A DNA stretch of 5,221 bases from DASTDY01 sp035478375 (lineage in GTDB: Bacteria; Patescibacteriota; Saccharimonadia; Saccharimonadales; EFPC-124): the NCBI GenBank assembly GCA_035478375.1, contig DATIJQ010000051.1, positions 1 through 5,221 on the forward strand. Reading direction: 5' to 3'. Below are positions 1 through 4,535 of this stretch, one piece after another; position 1 is the first letter of the stretch; each line of letters starts with the position of its first letter. Below the pieces are notes generated by a model. The model made no database searches. It had not been told where the DNA came from and was given only the letters and a program-made list of their open reading frames with translations. Made by a program: the position numbers and the translations under genes.

Positions 1-94
1 GTTCCCCTGAAACGTGCGGAATCGGAGCTTGCTTGGCCGCACGGCGCGCCAATGCGGCTGTTGCAGCGATGGCCAAGCTTTCTACGAATCCCAC
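1..94 (-). CDS. Possible start of a divergent gene, cut by the window edge (hypothetical)
   Basis: About 31 codons from a GTG at 94-92 run open to the left edge. The predicted start is MGFVESLAIAATAALARR, an alanine-rich, probably helical N-terminus that I do not recognise. The case for a real gene is indirect. A GGGGGA ribosome-binding-like sequence lies at 106-101, six bases before the GTG. A good minus-strand promoter lies at 150-178. Base composition also shifts from AT-rich to GC-rich close to this start. No ATG is available in the frame, and an in-frame TAG lies upstream at about 113-115. Plus-strand frames across the same bases are also open, but they run on into the AT-rich promoter region, which argues against them. 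So little sequence is visible that this stays tentative. Confidence 0.38.
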   Translation of the reverse strand, partial: MGFVESLAIAATAALARRAAKQAPIPHVSGE

Positions 95-149
95 CGTTGT
101 TCCCCCAAACTATGTCGATGTACAACTTTTGTCCTTATGGACTATACTA

Positions 150-178
150 GTTATACCACATTTTTATATATTTTGCAA
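150..178 (-). promoter_or_regulatory. Minus-strand promoter, extended -10 type, divergent from the 258-764 gene
   Basis: The -10 box is TATAAC (155-150) preceded by TGG, giving an extended -10 (TGnTATAAC). The -35-like box is TTGCAA (178-173) with a 17-base spacer. Transcription would start near 143 and lead into the possible GTG-start gene at 94. TTGCAA is the centre of a palindrome (TATATT-TTGC-AATATA, 167-182) that could be a regulator site, but the arms are only A and T, so this is weak. The -35 box is a poor match, so the call leans on the -10. Confidence 0.5.
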
Positions 179-189
179 TATACATACCA

Positions 190-218
190 TTGACTCACTA
201 GCCTATTCGTGCTACTAT
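190..218 (+). promoter_or_regulatory. Sigma70-type promoter for the 258-764 gene
   Basis: TTGACT (190-195) and TACTAT (213-218) each match five of six consensus bases and are separated by exactly 17 bases. Transcription would start near 225, giving a leader of about 33 bases before the ATG at 258. The -35 box lies 11 bases from the -35 box of the divergent minus-strand promoter, so a single regulator could affect both. Confidence 0.72.
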
Positions 219-246
219 TCTTGACGGTCAATGAATCATCTACCTC

Positions 247-251
247 AGGAG
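247..251 (+). promoter_or_regulatory. Ribosome binding site that sets the start at 258
   Basis: AGGAG ends six bases before the ATG at 258. Two earlier in-frame ATGs (231 and 252) fit less well. The one at 231 has no purine-rich sequence before it and lies only about six bases after the predicted transcription start. The one at 252 directly abuts AGGAG. Confidence 0.7.
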
Positions 252-257
252 ATGGTC

Positions 258-764
258 ATGCGCAACTTGGAGTACAGAATCGAACCAGTTCTGGGCGGCG
301 GCTTTCTGACCGACGAAAAAGGCCAGCCAATACTGCCAGCCGGAACCAACATCAACGCAGCGCACAGCGTCCTCGGCGACAACGACATTCGTCGCCTGAC
401 CACCAAGTACACTGTCTACGAAGACGGCATCTACCCCTTCCAGCACGTCGCCATCACGGCAGTGCTGTGCTGGAACGATGTGCAGGAAGGCTTTAACCTT
501 CTGCCGGTTCAGTCAAGTAGTTTGTGTGTGCACACGCCGCGACAGCACGACATCGTACCTACTGGTCTCGATGTCACTGACGCCCACGTGCATGACGGCT
601 GTGAGCTGAACCCCGCTGGATGCACCGAGTACCAGCTGCTCGACGTGCAAGAGCTCCTGCCTGATGAGGTGGACGCCTACCTCACGGGAAGGGATATGGG
701 TGTTATTAAGTACCTGGCTACTCGCTGGCATGGACTCTTCGCAACAGTGGGCAACAACGCATGA
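258..764 (+). CDS. Unrecognised 168-residue protein, single-gene unit convergent with fusA
   Basis: I do not recognise the family. The gene has a near-consensus promoter (190-218), a well-spaced AGGAG and a hairpin just after its TGA stop, so it looks like a complete one-gene transcription unit. The protein is acidic, has no membrane segment or signal peptide that I can see, and seems to be a mixed alpha/beta soluble protein. The segment around residues 107-122 contains H110, H112, C115 and C122 in the arrangement HxHxxC-x6-C, which could bind a metal. That is a motif-level guess only. The C-terminal third (QELLPDEVDAYLTG onward) looks helical. The TGA stop, placed directly before a hairpin, suggests TGA is not reassigned here. 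The antisense frame at 513-896 is longer than expected by chance, but it has no start signals. Function is unknown, and it shares no clear sequence identity with the two orphan genes upstream of fusA. Confidence 0.78.
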   Translation: MRNLEYRIEPVLGGGFLTDEKGQPILPAGTNINAAHSVLGDNDIRRLTTKYTVYEDGIYPFQHVAITAVLCWNDVQEGFNLLPVQSSSLCVHTPRQHDIVPTGLDVTDAHVHDGCELNPAGCTEYQLLDVQELLPDEVDAYLTGRDMGVIKYLATRWHGLFATVGNNA

Positions 765-779
765 CGCTTTGGCCGCTTG

Positions 780-800
780 ACGCCCCGCATTGCGGGGCGT
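780..800 (+). terminator. Hairpin after the 258-764 gene, probable terminator with a weak U-tract
   Basis: ACGCCCCGC (780-788) and GCGGGGCGT (792-800) form a perfect 9-bp, GC-rich stem with a three-base loop, 15 bases after the stop codon. The following sequence, GGTCATTTGTG, is only modestly T-rich, so termination efficiency is uncertain. The position and stability favour a terminator. Confidence 0.6.
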
Positions 801-839
801 GGTCATTTGTGATAAGTTTACAATCTTTCGTAGCAGCGA

Positions 840-868
840 TTGGACGCCAGCTTCAATCTTAAAATAAT
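840..868 (+). promoter_or_regulatory. Weak candidate promoter upstream of the structured element
   Basis: AATAAT (863-868) matches five of six -10 bases. It lies 17 bases after TTGGAC (840-845), which matches the -35 consensus only in TTG. Transcription would start near 875, at the 5' edge of the structured segment. In an AT-rich intergenic stretch this could easily be chance. Confidence 0.22.
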
Positions 869-869
869 G

Positions 870-999
870 TGACACTCGGCGGGGCAGCATCCACAAAAAC
901 CTTTGCTGTACCCGAAAAGGTTTTGTAGAATGGACCGAGTGACAGGATCCGACCTAAATCTATCTAACAAAAAACACCGCAATGGATGCGGTGTTTTTT
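870..999 (+). ncRNA. Candidate small structured RNA with two mutually exclusive stems, no known family
   Basis: A 7-bp helix (CACTCGG 873-879 with CCGAGTG 935-941, plus two more pairs beyond an A/A mismatch) encloses two competing stems. Stem A pairs 880-889 with 904-914: ten pairs including a G-U, with A910 bulged. Stem B pairs 893-904 with 915-926: AAAACCTTT with AAAGGTTTT, plus two further pairs past a bulged A. The A-rich loop of stem A is the 5' strand of stem B, so the two are either alternatives or a strained pseudoknot. The two-base linker at 915-916 is too short to span a ten-pair stem A comfortably. A weak promoter lies at 840-868, and the bidirectional terminator at 969-999 would end a plus-strand RNA of about 125 bases. 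I do not recognise 6S, SRP, tmRNA, RNase P or a known ribozyme. The same pairing exists on the minus strand, as read-through from fusA. Transcription is inferred, not shown. Confidence 0.33.
969..999 (-). terminator. fusA: Strong bidirectional terminator after fusA
   Basis: Twelve perfectly paired bases (969-980 with 988-999) enclose a seven-base loop. The core is CACCGC/GCGGTG, flanked by A6 on one side and T6 on the other. Read on the minus strand the stem ends in a T run directly after fusA, whose TAG is 18 bases upstream. The symmetric A/T flanks let it work on the plus strand too, so it separates the convergent units and could end a small plus-strand RNA. Confidence 0.88.
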
Positions 1000-1017
1000 G
1001 CGTGTTTTTACAAACAA

Positions 1018-3099
1018 CTAAGCTTTTTTAGCAATAATGCCTTCTGCTACATTGTTTGGCACTTCTTCGTAGTTGGCGAGTTCCATGCTACTGCTGGCGC
1101 GGCCCTGGCTCATGCTGCGTAGGTCGGTGGTGTAGCCGAACATTTCGCCCAAAGGTACAATGGCGGTGATTTCTTTAACGCCGCCAGCGAGGTCTTCCAT
1201 AGATTCGATGCGGCCGCGTTTGGCGTTAAGGCTGCCAATAACGTCGCCCATAAAGTCTTCTGGCGTGACCACAACGACTTTCATGACTGGCTCAAGCAAG
1301 ACTGGCGAAGCTTTTTTAACACCTTCGCGCGTCGCCAAAGCGCCGGCCATTTTAAAGGCCATTTCGCTTGAGTCAACTTCGTGGTAGCTGCCGTCGTACA
1401 ATGCGGCTTTTACGTCGATGACGGGGTAACCTGCAATGACGCCGCCTTTAAGGGTTTCTTCGATGCCAGCTTTAACTGGGTTGCGATATTCTTGTGGGAC
1501 AACGCCGCCTTTAATCTCGTCAACAAATTCAAAACCTTTGCCTGGTTCGTTTGGCTCAAGACGCAACCAAACGTCACCGTATTGGCCACGGCCACCAGAT
1601 TGTTTAACGTACTTACCTTGGATTTCGATCTGTTTTTTGATGGCTTCGCGGTAGGCAACTTGCGGCTGGCCGATGTTGGCTTCGACTTTAAATTCGCGCT
1701 TCATGCGGTCGACAATGATCTCGAGATGCAACTCGCCCATACCACTAATAATGGTTTGGCCGGTTTCTTCGTCGGTGTGCACGCGGAAGGTTGGGTCTTC
1801 TTCAGCCAAGCGTTGCAAAGCAAGCGCTATTTTTTCTTGGTCAGCTTTGGTTTTTGGTTCGATGGCGATGCTGACAGGCGGTTCTGGGAAGTCGATGCTC
1901 TCGAGCAAAATCGGATTAGCTGGATCGCACAACGTTGTGCCGGTCGTAGTGCCCTTAAGACCAACAACGGCAGCGATGTCGCCGGCGCCGATTTCGGTAA
2001 TGTCTTCGCGCTTGTCGGCGTGCATGCGTAGCAAGCGGCCAACGCGTTCCTTTTCGCCAGTGCTGGCGTTTAGGATGTAGCTGCCGGCGCTTAACTTACC
2101 ACTGTAAACGCGCACAAAAATGAGCTTGCCGACAAATGGGTCGGTTGCAACTTTAAAAGCCAGCGCTGCCATTGGTTCGGTTTCGGCAGGCTTGCGTTCG
2201 ATTTTGTCACCAGTTTTGGGGTGAGTGCCCCAAATTGCGTCGATGTCGAGTGGACTTGGTAAGTAGTCAACAACGAGGTCAAGCACCTTTTCGACGATGA
2301 CACCACGGCCGTCACCACCAGTTACAACGTAAAATTCACCGGTGAGTACTGATTTGCGAATGGCTGCTTTGAGCTCAGCTTCGCTAATAGCGTCTTCGCC
2401 GCCTTCGAGATATTTTTCGAACAATGCGTCGTCGGCTTCAACGGCAGCTTCTACTAGCAAAGTACGGGCGTTTTTAGCTTTGTCAGCCATGTCGGCAGGA
2501 ATTTCGCCTTCGACAAGTTCGTGGTCCGTAAAGTCGGTGTAGGTGTAGGCCTTCATGCTAACAAGGTCAATAACACCGTTTACGCTTTGTTCAAACCCAA
2601 TTGGCAAATGGATTGGCAGCGCACGTTTGCTTAAGCGAGCGTGGATGCTCTCGAGTGATTTGTAAAAGTCACCGCCGGTTGAGTTAATCTTGTTAATAAA
2701 GCAAATACGTGGCACACCATATTTGTTCGCTTGGCGCCAGACGGTTTCGGTCTGAGCTTCGACGCCCATTTTGCCGTCAAAGACAACGACGGCGCCGTCG
2801 AGCACGCGCAAACTGCGTTCTACCTCGGCCGTAAAGTCAATGTGACCGGGGGTGTCGATGATGTTAATTTTGTGGTCTTTCCAAAAACACGTTACTGCGG
2901 CGCTGGTAATGGTAATGCCGCGTTCGCGTTCTTGGGCCATCCAGTCAGTGGTGGTTTCGCCTTCGTGTACGGCGCCAATTTTGTGGCTTAGGCCGGTGCG
3001 GTACAAAATACCTTCGGTGGTAGTTGTTTTGCCGGCGTCGATGTGGGCGATGATACCGATGTTACGGAATCGCGCCAATGGGATGTTGGTGGTTGCCAT
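1018..3099 (-). CDS. fusA: Elongation factor G (translocation GTPase)
   Basis: EF-G binds the ribosome with GTP and drives tRNA-mRNA translocation. With ribosome recycling factor it also splits post-termination ribosomes. The predicted protein has 693 residues, normal for the family, and all five domains: G domain (about 1-285), II (about 308-400), III (about 405-480), IV (about 481-603) and V (about 604-693). Visible motifs are the P-loop AHIDAGKT (18-25), switch I RGITITSAA (60-68), DTPGH (82-86, catalytic His86), the domain IV segment KQSGGRGQYG (499-508), and the tip loop SYHEVDSSE with His573. Two guanine-pocket motifs are unusual. G4 reads NKIN (136-139) instead of NKxD, and the G5 region reads VTGGDGRGV (259-267) where E. 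coli has GSAFKNKGV. No frameshift explains either. The start at 3099 is set by GAGGA six to seven bases upstream. An upstream ATG at 3162 lies inside the -10 box, so it cannot be used from this promoter. The stop is TAG. The gene is separated from rpsG by two orphan genes. Confidence 0.99.
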   Translation of the reverse strand: MATTNIPLARFRNIGIIAHIDAGKTTTTEGILYRTGLSHKIGAVHEGETTTDWMAQERERGITITSAAVTCFWKDHKINIIDTPGHIDFTAEVERSLRVLDGAVVVFDGKMGVEAQTETVWRQANKYGVPRICFINKINSTGGDFYKSLESIHARLSKRALPIHLPIGFEQSVNGVIDLVSMKAYTYTDFTDHELVEGEIPADMADKAKNARTLLVEAAVEADDALFEKYLEGGEDAISEAELKAAIRKSVLTGEFYVVTGGDGRGVIVEKVLDLVVDYLPSPLDIDAIWGTHPKTGDKIERKPAETEPMAALAFKVATDPFVGKLIFVRVYSGKLSAGSYILNASTGEKERVGRLLRMHADKREDITEIGAGDIAAVVGLKGTTTGTTLCDPANPILLESIDFPEPPVSIAIEPKTKADQEKIALALQRLAEEDPTFRVHTDEETGQTIISGMGELHLEIIVDRMKREFKVEANIGQPQVAYREAIKKQIEIQGKYVKQSGGRGQYGDVWLRLEPNEPGKGFEFVDEIKGGVVPQEYRNPVKAGIEETLKGGVIAGYPVIDVKAALYDGSYHEVDSSEMAFKMAGALATREGVKKASPVLLEPVMKVVVVTPEDFMGDVIGSLNAKRGRIESMEDLAGGVKEITAIVPLGEMFGYTTDLRSMSQGRASSSMELANYEEVPNNVAEGIIAKKA

Positions 3100-3104
3100 G
3101 AGGG

Positions 3105-3109
3105 TCCTC
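3105..3109 (-). promoter_or_regulatory. fusA: Ribosome binding site of fusA
   Basis: GAGGA (3109-3105) lies just upstream of the ATG at 3099-3097 and supports the start MATTNIPLARF over the 21-residue longer open frame. Confidence 0.8.
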
Positions 3110-3161
3110 GTTACTTTATTAGCCCAAATTTTGAGACAACAAAAAAGGGCAATTTGAAACA

Positions 3162-3170
3162 ATTATAGCA
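3162..3170 (-). promoter_or_regulatory. fusA: fusA promoter, perfect extended -10 (TGCTATAAT)
   Basis: TGC followed by the full consensus TATAAT (3167-3162) lies about 60 bases upstream of the fusA start. No convincing -35 box is present at the expected 16-18 base distance, which is usual for extended -10 promoters. Transcription would start near 3155, giving a leader of about 55 bases. This makes fusA independently transcribed rather than only part of the rpsL-rpsG transcript. Confidence 0.72.
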
Positions 3171-3198
3171 TAGTATCTGGGGTGAAGCTAGCGGTTTT

Positions 3199-3226
3199 GG
3201 CGCGGGGCACGCAACAGCCCCGCACC
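3199..3226 (-). terminator. GC hairpin after the 3236-3802 gene, possible terminator without a U-tract
   Basis: On the minus strand GGTGCGGGGC (3226-3217) pairs with GCCCCGCGCC (3208-3199): ten pairs with one G-U and an eight-base loop, starting ten bases after the TAA. The bases that follow are AAAACCGC, not T-rich, so this is not a classical intrinsic terminator. It may act in transcript stability or as an inefficient terminator. Confidence 0.4.
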
Positions 3227-3235
3227 GCACCGACT

Positions 3236-3802
3236 TTAGTGGTTGCGCGAGGCAGGAACAATTTCGTAATACCTACCATCGGCAAAGTGGTAAAAGGCCC
3301 GATAACGCGTGCCACTTGGTGAAGCGAGCATGACGGCTGAATCTGTTTCATCCCGTATTTCGGGTTGCGCACCACGTGGCAGTCCAAGATACGTATGCGT
3401 GCCGCGGGTGAATAGTCGGCTAAACTTATGCAACAGCGGCGCGGTACGCGGATCGCGACGATATTGCTGCATTCCATCGAACGTTGGACCGAACCAATCG
3501 CCCTCAGCTTGTATCCGTGTCGAGCCAGCAGGGGCACGCGACGGCGTTGGCGGCTCTACTCTCAGCAGGCATACTTTGTCGCTTGACTTATCGACGACTG
3601 TTGCATGGAACGTAAAGTTTTCCGGATCTAGCAAGGTAAGCAACGGGCGGCCGCCGTACGAGCGTTCTATCCGCTTGACTGTTACGCACGTGTACCTGTT
3701 GTTGACATGGAGCGGCACGGCAAATTGCGGTCCCAGTTCCAACGCGGCGCAGACCGTCGACCAGCTGAGTGTTTGGCACGTCCATGGTTCATCGTAGCAC
3801 AT
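3236..3802 (-). CDS. Unrecognised 188-residue protein between rpsG and fusA
   Basis: I do not recognise the family. The start at 3802 is well supported: GGAGGTGA, a perfect anti-Shine-Dalgarno match, lies five bases upstream of the ATG when counted from GGAGG, and an extended -10 promoter lies at 3834-3862. A longer open frame to 3892 would include the promoter and is rejected. The protein begins MCYDEPWTCQTLSW and has five cysteines (2, 9, 18, 39, 78), four of them in the first 40 residues. Residues 27-82 look like a run of beta strands with the patterns AVPLHVNNR and LLTLLDPENF. A proline-rich linker follows (84-92), then a basic middle part and an aromatic C-terminal strand pair (RYRAFYHFADGRYYEIVP, 166-183). 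No signal peptide or membrane helix is seen. Codons such as AGG, CGG, ATA and CTA, which I see little in the ribosomal genes nearby, are used here, consistent with a weakly expressed or acquired gene. Function is unknown. Confidence 0.72.
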   Translation of the reverse strand: MCYDEPWTCQTLSWSTVCAALELGPQFAVPLHVNNRYTCVTVKRIERSYGGRPLLTLLDPENFTFHATVVDKSSDKVCLLRVEPPTPSRAPAGSTRIQAEGDWFGPTFDGMQQYRRDPRTAPLLHKFSRLFTRGTHTYLGLPRGAQPEIRDETDSAVMLASPSGTRYRAFYHFADGRYYEIVPASRNH

Positions 3803-3804
3803 AC

Positions 3805-3812
3805 TCACCTCC
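3805..3812 (-). promoter_or_regulatory. Strong ribosome binding site of the 3236-3802 gene
   Basis: GGAGGTGA (3812-3805) is an eight-base match to the anti-Shine-Dalgarno sequence, optimally placed before the ATG at 3802. It is the strongest such site in the window and decides the start codon. Confidence 0.8.
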
Positions 3813-3833
3813 GCATAAGTCGGTGTACCTAAA

Positions 3834-3862
3834 ATTATGTCATATTTATGCGTATCACACAA
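3834..3862 (-). promoter_or_regulatory. Promoter of the 3236-3802 gene, extended -10 type
   Basis: CATAAT (3839-3834) preceded by TGA forms an extended -10, with a -35-like TTGTGT (3862-3857) exactly 17 bases away. Transcription would start near 3827, about 25 bases before the ATG. It lies directly after the hairpin that ends the preceding orphan gene. Confidence 0.58.
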
Positions 3863-3875
3863 AGAGCTTTGCACA

Positions 3876-3910
3876 ACCTGCGCGGACAGCACGACGCCGC
3901 CCGCGCAGGT
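3876..3910 (-). terminator. Hairpin after the 3917-4438 gene, possible terminator
   Basis: ACCTGCGCGG (minus strand, 3910-3901) pairs perfectly with CCGCGCAGGT (3885-3876) across a 15-base loop, beginning six bases after the TAA stop. The tail TTGTGCAAAGCTCTTTG is only partly T-rich. It separates this gene from the promoter of the next. Confidence 0.5.
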
Positions 3911-3916
3911 GGCACA

Positions 3917-4438
3917 TTACGCGACCACGTAGGTTTCGAGACCCTTTTGCTGGTCACTACCATTAAACCGCACTGCGACGGCGTTGCCGTTGTGCGGTAT
4001 CAGCAACAGTTTACCATTGAGCCGTTGGATCTGGCAGTAGTGTGTCGTCTTACTGTTGCTGAACGGTAAAAAAACGTCCTCGTCTTGAACCGGTATGTCA
4101 AAAATCGGCCTGACGAGCACCATCCCCGAACGCACGTTGCAGGGTTGGCTGTCCGGGAGGTCAAAACTTGTACCACTCGACCTAAAAATAAGTCGCCGGA
4201 TGTCAGCATTGGGCGACAAATACTCCATCTCAGCGCTACGCAGTTTGCCGTCCATGCCGCGAAACGTGAGGAATATTTTGTCGTGCGACCTACCATCAAC
4301 CACGATCGGAATCACAAGGCGCGAGGCACTGCTGTCGGTGTATATCCGCACCGCCGCCTTGACCCTGGTCGTCACAATCGCAGCCATGATCCACGCTGGC
4401 GGACAAACAAAGCGGTGTGGATTGCCAAAATTTGGCAC
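3917..4438 (-). CDS. Unrecognised 173-residue protein between rpsG and fusA
   Basis: I do not recognise the family. The chosen start is GTG at 4438, because AAGGGA lies five bases upstream. An internal ATG (Met18, at 4387) has no comparable site and would give 156 residues. The sequence looks rich in beta strands, with no convincing signal peptide or membrane helix. Two stretches share a loose pattern: residues 43-80 (IPIVVDGR, then IFLTF, DGKL and LSPNADI) and 115-154 (IPVQDED, then VFLPF, NGKLLLIP and GNAV). This could be an internal duplication of a beta module, but similarity is weak. Residues 43-78 also loosely resemble residues 29-60 of the downstream orphan protein (VIPIVVDGR against AVPLHVNNR). 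The gene has its own possible promoter (4473-4502) and a hairpin after the stop, so it appears monocistronic. Function is unknown. Confidence 0.7.
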   Translation of the reverse strand: MPNFGNPHRFVCPPAWIMAAIVTTRVKAAVRIYTDSSASRLVIPIVVDGRSHDKIFLTFRGMDGKLRSAEMEYLSPNADIRRLIFRSSGTSFDLPDSQPCNVRSGMVLVRPIFDIPVQDEDVFLPFSNSKTTHYCQIQRLNGKLLLIPHNGNAVAVRFNGSDQQKGLETYVVA

Positions 4439-4443
4439 GTCGT

Positions 4444-4449
4444 TCCCTT
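4444..4449 (-). promoter_or_regulatory. Ribosome binding site supporting the GTG start at 4438
   Basis: AAGGGA (4449-4444) lies five bases before the GTG at 4438-4436. This is the reason for choosing GTG over the ATG 51 bases downstream. Confidence 0.55.
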
Positions 4450-4472
4450 AGTCGAGTAATATGCCGCCTACG

Positions 4473-4502
4473 GTTATACCACAAACAAACACCCCGCGCC
4501 AA
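4473..4502 (-). promoter_or_regulatory. Possible promoter of the 3917-4438 gene, overlapping the rpsG terminator
   Basis: TATAAC (4478-4473) preceded by TGG is an extended -10. The eleven bases TGTGGTATAAC are identical to those at the 150-178 promoter. A -35-like TTGGCG (4502-4497), 18 bases away, sits in the loop of the rpsG terminator hairpin. Transcription would start near 4466, about 28 bases before the GTG. Confidence 0.5.
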
Positions 4503-4515
4503 GCAGGGTGTTTGT
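4485..4515 (-). terminator. rpsG: Terminator after rpsG
   Basis: On the minus strand ACAAACACCC (4515-4506) pairs perfectly with GGGTGTTTGT (4494-4485) around an 11-base loop, followed by TTGTGG. It lies 20 bases after the rpsG stop. The end of the stem and the following bases are T-rich but not an unbroken run. It would end the rpsL-rpsG transcript before the two orphan genes. Confidence 0.72.
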
Positions 4516-4535
4516 AGATTTGACGTGCGGCCAGA

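Noticed and set aside
1..224. Plus-strand frame at the left edge (SPETCGIGACLAARR onward, to a stop at 222-224)
   Set aside because: It would run through both divergent promoters, and its residues after about 35 codons have no coding character. The minus-strand reading fits the promoter and composition better, though neither is secure.
513..896. Minus-strand frame of 127 codons opposite the 168-residue orphan
   Set aside because: It begins within the structured intergenic element and reads through the terminator hairpin, with no start signals.
880..926. Full H-type pseudoknot from stems A and B
   Set aside because: The linker of two bases cannot comfortably span a ten-pair stem A, so I prefer mutually exclusive stems. 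A partial pseudoknot stays possible.
1381..2031. Open plus-strand frame of 216 codons inside fusA
   Set aside because: It is antisense to a highly conserved EF-G region and has no ribosome binding site or promoter. Its phenylalanine- and alanine-rich content is what the reversed fusA codons produce.
3115..3152. Pairing in the fusA leader (CAAATT with AATTTG, GCCC with GGGC)
   Set aside because: Short, crossing and AT-rich. Too weak to call a regulatory structure.
3163..3537. Second minus-strand frame of 124 codons overlapping the 188-residue orphan
   Set aside because: It overlaps a better-supported gene in another frame, has no convincing ribosome binding site, and would end inside the fusA -10 region.
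3309..3797. Open plus-strand frame of 162 codons opposite the 188-residue orphan
   Set aside because: No start signals. The minus-strand frame has a perfect ribosome binding site and a promoter, so this is its shadow.
3876..3910. Integron attC-like site (gene followed by an imperfect palindrome)
   Set aside because: The conserved RYYYAAC and GTTRRRY ends are missing, and each gene has its own promoter, unlike typical cassettes.
4085..4459. Two overlapping plus-strand frames (about 120 codons) opposite the 173-residue orphan
   Set aside because: No promoter or ribosome binding site. They extend antisense into the promoter and leader of the real gene.
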